A stretch of DNA of 22,177 nucleotides from Hyphomicrobiales bacterium. GTDB lineage: Bacteria; Pseudomonadota; Alphaproteobacteria; Rhizobiales; SZUA-8. The stretch spans positions 1 to 22,177 of the forward strand of contig QILX01000333.1 in NCBI GenBank assembly GCA_003232175.1, read 5' to 3'. Of the stretch, positions 7,108-15,762 are shown in pieces. Within the stretch, counting starts at the first letter, position 1. Each line of letters begins with the position of its first letter. Under the pieces are notes generated by a model. The model saw only the letters and a list, made by a program, of their open reading frames with translations, was not told where the DNA came from and made no database searches. Made by a program: the position numbers and the translations under genes.

Positions 7108-8441
7108 GTGTTGCGGATCAGCGGGTGGATCCTTCTCCGTCTCGAATCAGGAACCCGAGTTTGAGTGAAACAATTCCGGTCTGGTGTCGGATCGGCTTCT
7201 TGTCTTTTGGGGGGCCCGCAGCTCAAATCGCCCTTATGCATCGTATTGTTGTCGATGAAAAAGGCTGGCTCAGCGAAAACCGGTATCTCAACGCGCTTTC
7301 TTTCTGCATGCTCCTGCCGGGACCAGAGGCCATGCAATTGGCCACCTACGCTGGATGGCGAATGCATGGTACTCTTGGTGGGCTGATTGCAGGACTTTTG
7401 TTTGTTTTACCGGGGGCTGCGATCGTCCTTGCCCTCTCGATTATCTACGTACTCTATGGAAATGAACCGTTGCTTGAAACGGTATTTCTTGGCATCAAAG
7501 CCTCGGTGCTTGTTATTGTAATGGAGGCCCTTCTGCGGGTTGCGAAGCGATCTTTGAAGGGTACATCGTATTGGGTCATTGCAAGTTTGGCCTTTGTTGC
7601 ACTATTTTTTTTGAATTTGCCCTTTCCCTTGATAATTTTTGCCGCTGCTGCCTATGGGTTGCTGACTGGATCGGCAACGGGGGAGAATCCGGAACCCGTG
7701 ATTATTACGGTGTCATCCGCACGGACAGTCAAAACCATAGCACTCTGGCTTGTGATCTGGCTCGGGCCGATCATCGCAATTGATATACTGAGCGGTGGTA
7801 GTTTCCTCAGTGAAATCGGAATATTCTTTTCCAAATTAGCGACTGTTACCTTCGGAGGTGCCTACGCAGTCCTTGCCTATATGGCACAGGATGCCGTGGA
7901 CAATCAGGGTTGGTTGTCGGCGGCGGAAATGCTGGATGGGCTTGGGCTAGCTGAAACCACACCCGGGCCGCTGATCCTTGTGACTGAGTTTGTGGGGTTT
8001 GTCGCCGGGGCGAGGGAAAGCGGAACCCTGAATATCAACATGGGCATAGCGGCAGCGGCTGTAACGCTTTGGGCGACATTTGCACCATGTTTTTTGTGGG
8101 TATTTGCCGGTGCCCCCTATATCGAATGGCTAGGGTCCAAACCACGCCTGCGCGCAGGTCTGGCCGCTATCTCCGCTGCCGTTGTCGGGGTGATCCTCAA
8201 CTTGTCTATTTGGTTTTCTATGAACGTTCTGTTTGACAGTGTTGCCAAATATAACTCAGGGCCATTTATTTTCTGGGTACCAGATTTTGCATCGCTAAAT
8301 CTCTTGGTATTTGCCATAGCAGCCGTCGCCGCGTACTTGTTAATTATACGACACTGGAGCGTACTTTTGACCCTGGTGAGCTGTGCCACGCTTGGCGTCG
8401 CCGCAAATTCGTTGATCAATTTTTTCGTGTACCAACAGTAG
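7104..8441 (+). CDS. chrA: Chromate efflux transporter ChrA (long, two-domain type)
   Basis: This 445-residue inner-membrane protein of the CHR family exports chromate. Two homologous CHR domains are visible. The first (about residues 20-185) contains FGGPAAQIALMH and MLLPGPEAMQLATYAGW. The second (about 210-400) contains KLATVTFGGAYAVLAYM and GLAETTPGPLILVTEFVGF. Repeated hydrophobic helices run throughout, and the length fits the long-chain type. The ATG at 7104 overlaps the stop of the preceding gene by four bases (ATGA). The T-rich third positions and lower GC, compared with the pyr genes, suggest the two-gene cassette was acquired horizontally. No insertion sequence or repeat was seen at its borders. 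Paralogue export of other oxyanions is possible. Confidence 0.95.
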   Translation: MSVADQRVDPSPSRIRNPSLSETIPVWCRIGFLSFGGPAAQIALMHRIVVDEKGWLSENRYLNALSFCMLLPGPEAMQLATYAGWRMHGTLGGLIAGLLFVLPGAAIVLALSIIYVLYGNEPLLETVFLGIKASVLVIVMEALLRVAKRSLKGTSYWVIASLAFVALFFLNLPFPLIIFAAAAYGLLTGSATGENPEPVIITVSSARTVKTIALWLVIWLGPIIAIDILSGGSFLSEIGIFFSKLATVTFGGAYAVLAYMAQDAVDNQGWLSAAEMLDGLGLAETTPGPLILVTEFVGFVAGARESGTLNINMGIAAAAVTLWATFAPCFLWVFAGAPYIEWLGSKPRLRAGLAAISAAVVGVILNLSIWFSMNVLFDSVAKYNSGPFIFWVPDFASLNLLVFAIAAVAAYLLIIRHWSVLLTLVSCATLGVAANSLINFFVYQQ

Positions 8442-8602
8442 ATTACGGTGGCAGTTTACAAATTGCATTATGTTAAAAACATCAATAGTGAGAAATTGAT
8501 GGCACGTGAAAACATGTCGGGCACATAGTTGATTCGATCCGCTAAAAAATGCTCAAGCGACCTCAAAAAATACGGGTAGATTTGAATTAAAGTGGGAAGG
8601 CT
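8442..8602. other. AT-rich gap between convergent chrA and livF
   Basis: In this 161-base stretch between convergent genes I found no gene. Only weak hairpin potential is present (for example ATGTT-AAA-AACAT near 8470-8482). T-runs exist on the minus strand near 8545-8570, but no stable stem precedes them, so I do not call an intrinsic terminator. The AT-rich character continues that of the chromate cassette. Confidence 0.5.
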
Positions 8603-9299
<697 letters not shown>

Positions 9300-9307
<8 letters not shown>

Positions 9308-10055
9308 CAGGAACATCCGCGCTGAGATAGGCGGCTCGCACATCCGCATTGGCCCGGATTTCATCCGGCGACCCTGAGGCAATAACGCGCCCGGCGACAA
9401 GAACGGTAATGCGGTCGGCGAGCTTGAACACCACCGACATGTCGTGCTCGACCAGCAGCACCCCCCGCCCAGCTTTCAGATCGGAAATAACCGGAAGCAG
9501 CGCCGCGGTTTCCGCCGAACCCAGGCCCGCCATGGGCTCATCGAGCAGAACCACGCGGGGCTCAAGCGCCAGCACCATGGCCAATTCGACCAGCCGGCGT
9601 TCGCCATGGGCCAGAACACGGACCGGACTTGATGCGATATCCGCCGCACCGACCGTGTCCAGATGGGCGTGTGCCTCATCGCGCAGCCGGGCATCTTTGC
9701 GCGCATCGGCAAATGGCGCCAACCGCCCTCGCCTGCCGCTGATGGCGATCTCGACATTCTCCGACACGGTGAAACTGTCGAACAGCGAAGAGACCTGATA
9801 AGAGCGCGCCAGACCCAGTTGCGCCCGCTTTTCCGGCCCCAGATGACTGATCGGGCCGTTGTCCAGATGAACCTGGCCGGAATCGGGTTTGATATCCCCC
9901 GCCAGAAGACCGATCAATGTGGTCTTGCCGGCGCCATTGGGGCCGATGACCGCATGGATATGCCCTTCGGCCAGTTCGATATCGATATCCCGGTTTGCCT
10001 GCAATGCGCCGTAGGATTTGCAAAGCCCACGCGCGTTCAGTACCGGGGCGATCAC
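9300..10055 (-). CDS. livG: Branched-chain amino acid-type ABC transporter ATPase LivG
   Basis: This is the second ATPase of the importer, 251 residues. Walker A is GPNGAGKTT, the Q-loop region reads RSYQVSSLFDSFTVSENV, the signature is a variant LAHGERR (a usual LivG form), Walker B is VVLLDEP followed by MAGLG, and the H-loop is LLVEHDMSVVF. I chose GTG at 10055, which overlaps the livM stop (GTGA), because an AAGGGA Shine-Dalgarno precedes it and family similarity starts there. The frame is open upstream to 10337, but that part is only the shadow of livM. The frame is intact. Confidence 0.94.
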
Positions 10056-11042
10056 TCTGGATCCCTTTTTGCGACGATAATACCCCATAAGCCGCCCCGG
10101 GCAAAAAGCACCACGGCGATGAGGATCGGGCCCAGATAGACCTGCCAGTATTCGGTGAAGCCGATGAGAACCTCCTCCATCATCAGCAGCGCCAGAGCAC
10201 CGACAATCCCCCCGACAAGAGTGCCCATGCCGCCCAGTATGACCATGATCAGCAACTCGCCCGAGCGCGTCCAGCGCAGGATGTCGGGGCTGACAAATTC
10301 GGCCTGATTGGTGAGCAGCGCGCCCGCCAGACCGCACACCGCCCCGGACAGTGCAAAGGCTATCAGCCGCGGCCGCGCCGGATCGATGCCGATGGCGCGA
10401 ATGCGGGCCTCATTGTCCCTTGCCGCCCGCAATGCCCGCCCGAAGGGCGACTGCACCAGAGCTGAAAACATCGCCAGAGCCGCAAGCAGCAGAACAAGAC
10501 AGACATAATAGAACCCGGTGCGGTTCGACAGATCGGCCCCGGCAAGGACATTGCGACCCCACCACAGGGACATGCCGTCATCGCCACCATAGGCCTCAAG
10601 CGAGATGGCGAAATAAAACAGCATCTGCCCGAACGCCAGGGTGATCATGATGAAATAGACCCCGCGGGTGCGCAAAGACACCCAGCACGCCAGCGGCGAA
10701 TATCCCGGCGGCCAACATGGCGAGGGGCCAGACGATCAGGGCCTCGTTGGAGCCTGGAATGCCGAAGATGACGGGGGTGTTTTCGTAAACATGGAAAGAC
10801 AGAATGGCGGCGACATAGGCGCCGATGCCAAAAAATGCTGCATGGCCAAGACTGACCAGCCCGCCAAACCCCAGAATAAAATCAAGGCTCAATGCCGCCA
10901 GGCCGTAGATGACGATGCGCGTCAGCACCGAGATGAAATAACCGTTGCCGGTCCCTTCCGCCACCACCGGAGCGATGGCCAACCCGACAATCAACAGCCA
11001 AAGCGCCACCGAGGATCGGGAAAAGAGTCTAACCGTGAGCAC
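10052..11042 (-). pseudogene. livM: Branched-chain amino acid-type permease LivM, frameshifted
   Basis: LivM is the second membrane subunit. The N-terminal frame starts at GTG 11042 (GAGGGG Shine-Dalgarno, overlapping the livH end by 14 bases) and encodes LSLDFILGFGGLVSLGHAAF and further helices until about 10680. The C-terminal frame takes over at about 10678 with SLRTRGVYFIMITLAFGQML and continues to the TGA at 10052-10054, including the loop GRALRAARDNEARIRAIG. Each half is a good family match, and the join falls between LGV and SLRTRG, in the next frame. One extra base or two lost bases would explain it. Together they would make about 330 residues, a normal LivM length. It is either a real frameshift mutation, a sequencing error, or recoding; no classic slippery heptamer is visible there. 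Confidence 0.88.
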
Positions 11043-11903
11043 GGAACAGCCCCTCAGGTTTCAGCGCCAGAATGAAGGCCATGAGGATATAGATCGACAT
11101 TGACGACAAAGACGCGCCGATGGCGTCAGCCTGAGAGGGTCCAGTGACCAGCCGCAGGACATCGGGCAGATAGGCCCGCCCCAGGGTGTCGGTGAGCCCG
11201 ACCAGAAGCGCACCCACCGCCGCCCCCTTCAATGAACCGATGCCGCCGATGACGACAACGACAAAAGTAAGAATGATGATACTGTCGCCCATGCCGCTGT
11301 CCACGGCGACAAACGGCCCGGCCATGACCCCGGCGAGACCGGCCAAAAGCGCCCCAAGCCCGAATATGAGCGTGTACAGACGGCCGATATCGACCCCAAG
11401 GGCGCTGATCATCTCCCGGTTTGACGCACCCGCCCTGATCCACATGCCAACGCGTGTGCGGGCGATCAGCCAGTGCAGCGCCACCATGACAACGATGCCT
11501 GTGGCAATGACCACGAGGCGAAATACCGGGTAAGGCGCGCCCGGCACGATTTCGACCGAGCCCGAAAACATCTCCGGCACATCCATGCCCAAAGGCTCGC
11601 GGCCCCACAGAATGCGCATCATCTCGTTGAAGAACAAAATCAGCCCGAAGGTCGCCAACACCTGATCCAGATGATCGCGGGCATAAAGCCGGCGCATGAC
11701 AATCGCCTCGACCGCCATGCCCGTTACCGCCGCCGCCGCCAGCCCGGCGATCAGCCCAAGGATAAAACTGCCGCTGACGCCGATCACCGAGGCGGCGACA
11801 TAGGCACCGACCATGTAAAGCGCGCCGTGGGCCAAATTGATCAGCCCCATGATGCCGAACCAAGCTGGAACCCGTTCAGGAGTTGTTCGAGGAATAGGAG
11901 CAT
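11029..11903 (-). pseudogene. livH: Branched-chain amino acid-type permease LivH, internal deletion and frameshift
   Basis: LivH is the first membrane subunit. The long frame begins in mid-protein with FGIMGLINLAHGALYMVGAY and continues intact to TAG 11029. The expected N-terminus, MLLFLEQLLNGFQLG, lies in another frame from ATG 11903 and runs into it at 11859-11861. In family members about 13 hydrophobic residues of the first membrane helix (VMLFL...TLI) stand between these parts. Here they are absent, so about 40 bp seem deleted and the frame is broken. Short homology (TTC/TTCGG) at the joint is compatible with slippage-type deletion. Initiation at ATG 11850 could give a 273-residue protein without the first helix; whether it is made is unknown. 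No good Shine-Dalgarno precedes 11903. Confidence 0.87.
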
Positions 11904-11961
11904 GGGCGGCTAGCGGTGCTTCCGTTCAATATGTGTCCCGGAATGATGTGGCTTGCTGATA

Positions 11962-11993
11962 CGCCCCGGGCCCAAAGCAATGGGCCCGGGGCG
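11962..11993 (-). promoter_or_regulatory. Strong stem-loop directly after livK
   Basis: A perfect 13-bp inverted repeat, 11962-11974 and 11981-11993, with a six-base loop (AAGCAA), lies eight bases after the livK stop. On the minus (livK) strand it is not followed by a T-run, whereas on the plus strand CAAATTTTT follows. For the liv transcript it is best read as an attenuating or mRNA-protecting hairpin that raises binding-protein expression over livHMGF. It could also terminate antisense plus-strand transcription. Confidence 0.75.
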
Positions 11994-12001
11994 CAAATTT
12001 T

Positions 12002-13159
12002 TCAGCTTTTGCACTCACCCGCATAAGCGTCGACATGGTCTTCGAATACCTTGCCTACCAGCCGGTTGGTGATATTGCCGCTGGCATCCTTGTAAGTTTC
12101 GCGGACATAAATGTCCTGGATCGGATGGCGGTTATTGCCGAACTTAAATTTGCCGCGCACCGAGGCAAAATCGGCTTTCATCAGTTCGGCGCGCAATTTG
12201 GCCGGGTCGCTGTCGCCACCAGCCGCCTTTATGGCTGAGATCAGCAGATTGCCGGTGTCATATCCCTGACTGGCATAAAGGGTGGGATATTTATCGTATT
12301 TGGCCTTGTAGGCGGCAACAAAAGCGATGTTGGCTTCATTGTCCAGATCGGGCGACCATTGCGAAGTATTGAAGGCACCGATGGCCGCATCGCCAACCGC
12401 ATCGACAAAGGTATCGTCGAAGGAAAAAGCCGGACCGTAAAGAGGTATTTTGCCCGACAGCCCGGCCTGGGCGTATTGTTTGAGAAAATTGATCCCCATG
12501 CCGCCGGGAAGGAAGAAAAACACCGCATCAGGATCAGCGGCGCGGATTTTGGCGAGCTCGGCGGCATAATCGGTCTGGCCAAGCTTGGTGTAAATCTCAG
12601 CCGCCAGCCCATCGGAAGTCCCGCCATTGTAAAACCGTTTAAAACCGGCGAGCGCATCTTTGCCGGCGGGGTAATTGGGCGCCAGGATGTAAACGTTCTT
12701 GGCGCCTTTATCCTTGACGAATTTGCCCATCGCCTCGTGCAGCAGGTTGTCGTTCTGCCAGGCGGCGTTGAAATAATTCGGCTGGCAGCCCTTGCCCGCC
12801 AGCGCGCTTGGCCCGGCGTTCGGCGACACGTAGATCACCCCGTTGCGCACCACCTTGGGCACCACGGCCATGGCGACATTGGAAAAGACGATGCCGGTCA
12901 TGATCTTGATGCCGTCGCGTTCGGTCATGCGGTCGGCGATCTGCTTGGCGTTTTCGGGTTTGAAGCCGTCATCCTCGACGACGAGGTCGATGACGTCCTT
13001 GCCCCGCTCCTCGATCGCCAGCTCCATGCCACGGCGGATATCGGCGCCCAGATAACCTGCCGGTGTCGACAGGGTTGTGATCATGCCGACCTTGACCGGT
13101 TGGGCCAAGGCGGCGGTCGCCATCAGGATTGCTGTGGCGGCTAATAATGCTTGTTTCAT
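12002..13159 (-). CDS. livK: Branched-chain amino acid-type ABC transporter, periplasmic binding protein
   Basis: This 385-residue periplasmic solute-binding protein is of the LivK/Peripla_BP_6 type. A Sec signal peptide (MKQALLAATAILMATAALA) is predicted to be cleaved after residue 19. The mature part shows KVGMITTLSTPAGYLGADIR, the loop IVFSNVAMAVVPKV, YVSPNAGPSALAG, and the two-lobe hinge segments usual in this fold. Two cysteines (GKGCQPNYF and near the C-terminus YAGECKS) may form a disulfide. The sequence resembles the branch whose members take aromatic or other carboxylate ligands as well as branched-chain amino acids, so the ligand is not certain. ATG 13159 has GAGGGAG just upstream. 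It is the first gene of the operon, diverges from ruvX, and its frame is intact. Confidence 0.93.
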   Translation of the reverse strand: MKQALLAATAILMATAALAQPVKVGMITTLSTPAGYLGADIRRGMELAIEERGKDVIDLVVEDDGFKPENAKQIADRMTERDGIKIMTGIVFSNVAMAVVPKVVRNGVIYVSPNAGPSALAGKGCQPNYFNAAWQNDNLLHEAMGKFVKDKGAKNVYILAPNYPAGKDALAGFKRFYNGGTSDGLAAEIYTKLGQTDYAAELAKIRAADPDAVFFFLPGGMGINFLKQYAQAGLSGKIPLYGPAFSFDDTFVDAVGDAAIGAFNTSQWSPDLDNEANIAFVAAYKAKYDKYPTLYASQGYDTGNLLISAIKAAGGDSDPAKLRAELMKADFASVRGKFKFGNNRHPIQDIYVRETYKDASGNITNRLVGKVFEDHVDAYAGECKS

Positions 13160-13214
13160 GTTACTCCCTCACCGCCCTTTTTATTGCCTGTTGCGCAAGG
13201 TGCGGTCGCGGGGG

Positions 13215-13248
13215 AGAATATCGCAACCGGCGCAAGGCTCAAGCCTTG
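13215..13248 (-). promoter_or_regulatory. Putative livK promoter with a palindromic operator over the -35 box
   Basis: On the minus strand TTGAGC (13242-13237) and TATTCT (13220-13215) are separated by 16 bases, a fair sigma-70-like pair about 50-60 bases upstream of the livK ATG. A perfect 7-bp palindrome (CAAGGCT-CA-AGCCTTG, 13233-13248) covers the -35 element, as expected for a repressor site. Promoter and operator functions are inferred from sequence only. Confidence 0.45.
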
Positions 13249-13324
13249 ATGCAAAAAAGGTAAACACCACAGGGCGTCCAGGCCGCGGCTACCGATACTC
13301 CAGCTTCTATGTTATCGCCTCACC

Positions 13325-13792
13325 ATGGCCATCGTATCCATGGAACACCTCGCCGCCACGCTTACGGGCAAGGCCAGAATTCTGGGCCTGGACCTGGGCA
13401 CCAAAACCATCGGCGTGGCGTTGTCGGACCTGACCCGCACCATTGCCAGCCCGATGCTGACGATCCAGCGAAAGAAATTTCAGGCCGATGCCGACCAGCT
13501 GCTGGCCTTGATTGACCAACATGAAATCACCGCCATCATCCTTGGCCTGCCGCTAAATATGGACGGCACCGAAGGCCCGCGCTGCCAGTCGACCCGGGCT
13601 TTTGCAGCCAATCTGGCCAAACGCAGTGATTGTTCCATCGCGTTTTGGGATGAGCGGCTGTCGACGGTGGCGGCGGAGCGGGTGTTGATCGCGGCGGACC
13701 GCAGCCGGGCGCGCCGTCAGGTGCTGATCGACAAGGTGGCGGCCTCGTTTATCCTGCAAGGGGCGCTGGACCGGCTGGCGCGGGGGTCATGA
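13325..13792 (+). CDS. ruvX: Holliday junction resolvase-like protein RuvX/YqgF
   Basis: This 155-residue RNase H-fold protein belongs to the YqgF family, implicated in pre-16S rRNA 5' end processing and proposed as a Holliday-junction nuclease. Motifs appear in order: LGLDLGTKTIGVALSD (first catalytic Asp), IILGLPLNMDGTEGP, FWDERLSTVAAERVL (second acidic residue) and RRQVLIDKVAASFILQGALD (third acidic residue). Length is normal. Start ATG 13325 or ATG 13340 are both possible; neither has a clear Shine-Dalgarno. The stop overlaps the next gene's start (ATGA). It diverges from livK across 165 bases. The ruvX-pyrB-pyrC-plsY-dprA order is a familiar alphaproteobacterial neighbourhood. Confidence 0.93.
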   Translation: MAIVSMEHLAATLTGKARILGLDLGTKTIGVALSDLTRTIASPMLTIQRKKFQADADQLLALIDQHEITAIILGLPLNMDGTEGPRCQSTRAFAANLAKRSDCSIAFWDERLSTVAAERVLIAADRSRARRQVLIDKVAASFILQGALDRLARGS

Positions 13793-14718
13793 GCGCCATC
13801 CTGTCGGCCCTGATCTCGGCCTTTGCCGTCATTGGCCTTGGTTATCTGATCAGCCGGCGCGGCTGGATGACCGACGATATGTGGTCCGGTCTTCAGCACA
13901 TCGCTTATTACGTGCTCTTTCCCTCCCTGGTGATCAGCTCCCTTGTCCGGGCCGATCTGGGCAACGCCCCGGTTGGCGGCATGGTCGCGGTTTTTGTCAC
14001 CGCGATGGCGGCCATGTGCCTCATTCTCGTGGCCTTCCGGCCATTACTGCTTGGCTGGTTTGGTCTTTCAGGTCCGCGCTATTCCTCGGTCTTTCAGGGC
14101 TCTATCCGCTGGCATACCTTTCTGGCGCTGGCGATCATCGCCTCGGCTTATGGCGACGATGGTGTCGCCCTTGCCGCCATCGCCGTCGCCACCATCATTC
14201 CCATCGCCAATGTTCTGAGCGTCGTGGTGATCACGGCCCATTCCAGCCATGGCATTCCGCGGCCAAAACGTTTCCTCAAAATCGTTTTCACCAATCCCTT
14301 TGTGCTCAGCTCCATCGGCGGCACGGGGCTCAATGTGCTCGGCATTCCCATTGTCGAGCCCCTCGCCGGCACCCTCGATCTTCTGGGCAGCGGCGCCACG
14401 GGGATCGGCCTCATCGTCGTCGGGGCCGGACTGAAATTCCGCGCTATCAACAGCGCCCGGGGCGGTGTCGCCCTGGCGGTGGTGCTCAAACTTGCCGTCA
14501 TGCCAGCCCTGGTTTACGGGGCGGCGCTCCTTTGGGAGGTAACGGGCACGGCCCTTGCCGTGGCGCTGGTCGCCGCCGCGGTCCCCACCGCCACCGGCAG
14601 CTACATTCTTGCCCGGCAACTTGGCGGAGATGCAGAATATGTCGCCGGCATTTTGACCGTGCAGATCATTGTCGCCGCGGCGACACTGCCGGCAATCCTG
14701 TGGCTGGCTACGGGATAG
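13789..14718 (+). CDS. AEC family transporter (auxin efflux carrier-like permease)
   Basis: This 309-residue inner-membrane protein has about ten hydrophobic segments. It starts MSAILSALISAFAVIGLGYLI, the typical first helix of AEC-family permeases, followed by YYVLFPSLVISSLVRAD, with a central hydrophilic loop (about residues 150-165) and LVVGAGLKF-like sequence (here LIVVGAGLKF) in the second half. Family members include MdcF-type malonate carriers; the substrate here cannot be told. The ATG at 13789 overlaps the ruvX stop by four bases, so it is translationally coupled. It sits as an accessory gene inside a housekeeping block, between ruvX and pyrB. The frame is intact. Confidence 0.88.
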   Translation: MSAILSALISAFAVIGLGYLISRRGWMTDDMWSGLQHIAYYVLFPSLVISSLVRADLGNAPVGGMVAVFVTAMAAMCLILVAFRPLLLGWFGLSGPRYSSVFQGSIRWHTFLALAIIASAYGDDGVALAAIAVATIIPIANVLSVVVITAHSSHGIPRPKRFLKIVFTNPFVLSSIGGTGLNVLGIPIVEPLAGTLDLLGSGATGIGLIVVGAGLKFRAINSARGGVALAVVLKLAVMPALVYGAALLWEVTGTALAVALVAAAVPTATGSYILARQLGGDAEYVAGILTVQIIVAAATLPAILWLATG

Positions 14719-14740
14719 GGTGATTTAGGTTTTGAAAGAA

Positions 14741-14792
14741 TCGGCTCCGGCCCGCTCCCCCACTTGCGGGGCACGCCGACCCGTTGTATAGG
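14741..14792 (+). promoter_or_regulatory. Structured leader and candidate promoter of pyrB
   Basis: In the 84-base gap before pyrB, nested inverted repeats can fold: TCGGC 14741-14745 with GCCGA 14775-14779, and CCCGC 14751-14755 with GCGGG 14766-14770. No T-run follows. TTGCGG 14764-14769 and TATAGG 14787-14792 are 17 bases apart and could be a promoter, which would place transcription start almost at the pyrB ATG (leaderless or nearly so). Alternatively pyrB is read through from upstream with AGGG (14790-14793) as its Shine-Dalgarno. Low certainty. Confidence 0.3.
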
Positions 14793-14802
14793 GCTGGCTT
14801 TA

Positions 14803-15762
14803 ATGACCAGCCGCACCACTCCCCCACTACCTGGCTATCCGCGCCGCCATCTTCTTGGCATTGAGGGGCTATCCGCCCCTGAGATCACGGCGCTTCTGGA
14901 CAGCGCCGATGCCTGGGTTGAAAAGAGCCGTGGCCCGGACAAAAAGCATGACCTGCTGCGCGGCCGGACGCAGATCAACCTCTTTTTTGAAGCCTCGACC
15001 CGCACCCAGAGCTCTTTTGAGCTGGCGGGCAAGCGCCTCGGCGCCGATGTGGTCAATATGGCCTTACGCTCTTCTTCGATTTCCAAGGGCGAAACCCTAA
15101 TCGATACAGCGATGACGCTGAACGCCATGCGTCCCGACATTTTAGTGATCCGCCATGGCGCCGCCGGCGCGGTGGAGCTTTTGTCTCAGAAAGTCGATTG
15201 CGCCGTCATCAATGCCGGGGACGGCGCCCATGAGCACCCCACCCAGGCCCTGCTCGATGCCCTGACCATTCGCCGCCACAAGGGCCGCATCGAAGGGCTG
15301 ACCATCGCCATTTGTGGCGACATCACCCACAGCCGCGTCGCCCGCTCCAACCTTCTGGCGCTGACCGCCCTTGGCGCCCGGGTGCGGCTGGTGGCGCCCC
15401 TGACCCTGCTACCGCCGGCGGCGGACCGGCTGGGGGTGGAAATCTGCACCCGGCTGGAAGATGGCCTCGAAGGCGCCGACGTGGTGATGATGTTGCGCCT
15501 GCAACAGGAGCGCATGGACAGTGCCCTGGTGCCCTCGGCGCGGGAGTATTTCCGTTTTTTCGGTCTGGATCACGCCAAGCTGGCGTTCGCCAAACCCGAC
15601 GCCATCGTCATGCATCCCGGGCCGATGAACCGCGGAGTGGAGATCGACAGCGCCGTCGCCGACGACGCTCGCTCGGTCATCCGCGAGCAAGTCGAAATCG
15701 GCGTCGCGGTGCGCATGGCGGTGCTGGTTGCCCTGAACGCCAATATGCAGGCGAGGCCCTGA
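14803..15762 (+). CDS. pyrB: Aspartate carbamoyltransferase catalytic subunit PyrB
   Basis: PyrB condenses carbamoyl phosphate and aspartate to N-carbamoyl-aspartate, the first committed step of UMP synthesis. The 319-residue product has the carbamoyl-phosphate site S65-T66-R67-T68 within FFEASTRTQSSFELAGKRLG, the 80s-loop segment SSSISKGETL, INAGDGAHEHPTQALLD, the aspartate-domain segment GDITHSRVARSN, and the ending region VMHPGPMNRGVEI. I chose ATG 14803 over the in-frame TTG 14764 because AGGG stands upstream and family length fits. The stop overlaps the pyrC start (TGATG), so the two should be translated together. No pyrI regulatory-chain gene is present, as expected for the class whose partner is a dihydroorotase-like chain. 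Confidence 0.96.
   Translation: MTSRTTPPLPGYPRRHLLGIEGLSAPEITALLDSADAWVEKSRGPDKKHDLLRGRTQINLFFEASTRTQSSFELAGKRLGADVVNMALRSSSISKGETLIDTAMTLNAMRPDILVIRHGAAGAVELLSQKVDCAVINAGDGAHEHPTQALLDALTIRRHKGRIEGLTIAICGDITHSRVARSNLLALTALGARVRLVAPLTLLPPAADRLGVEICTRLEDGLEGADVVMMLRLQQERMDSALVPSAREYFRFFGLDHAKLAFAKPDAIVMHPGPMNRGVEIDSAVADDARSVIREQVEIGVAVRMAVLVALNANMQARP

Noticed and set aside
8520..8545. tRNA T-arm-like sequence (GTTGATTCGATCC)
   Set aside because: No acceptor, D-arm or anticodon stem can be built around it.
10056..10337. Upstream open extension of livG
   Set aside because: It is the shadow of the livM C-terminal part. GTG 10055 has a Shine-Dalgarno and overlaps the livM stop.
11962..12000. Intrinsic terminator ending the livK transcript
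   Set aside because: The stem is strong, but the T-run lies on the plus strand, not after the stem in the livK direction, so I call it an intercistronic stem-loop.
12359..13144. A 261-codon open frame opposite livK
   Set aside because: It is His/Gly/Val-rich shadow translation of a GC-rich gene, with no start signal or domain.
15312..15761. Upstream open extension of pyrC by 150 codons
   Set aside because: It overlaps the end of pyrB in another frame, is Arg/Pro-rich and shows no family similarity. The start at 15762 gives the usual length.
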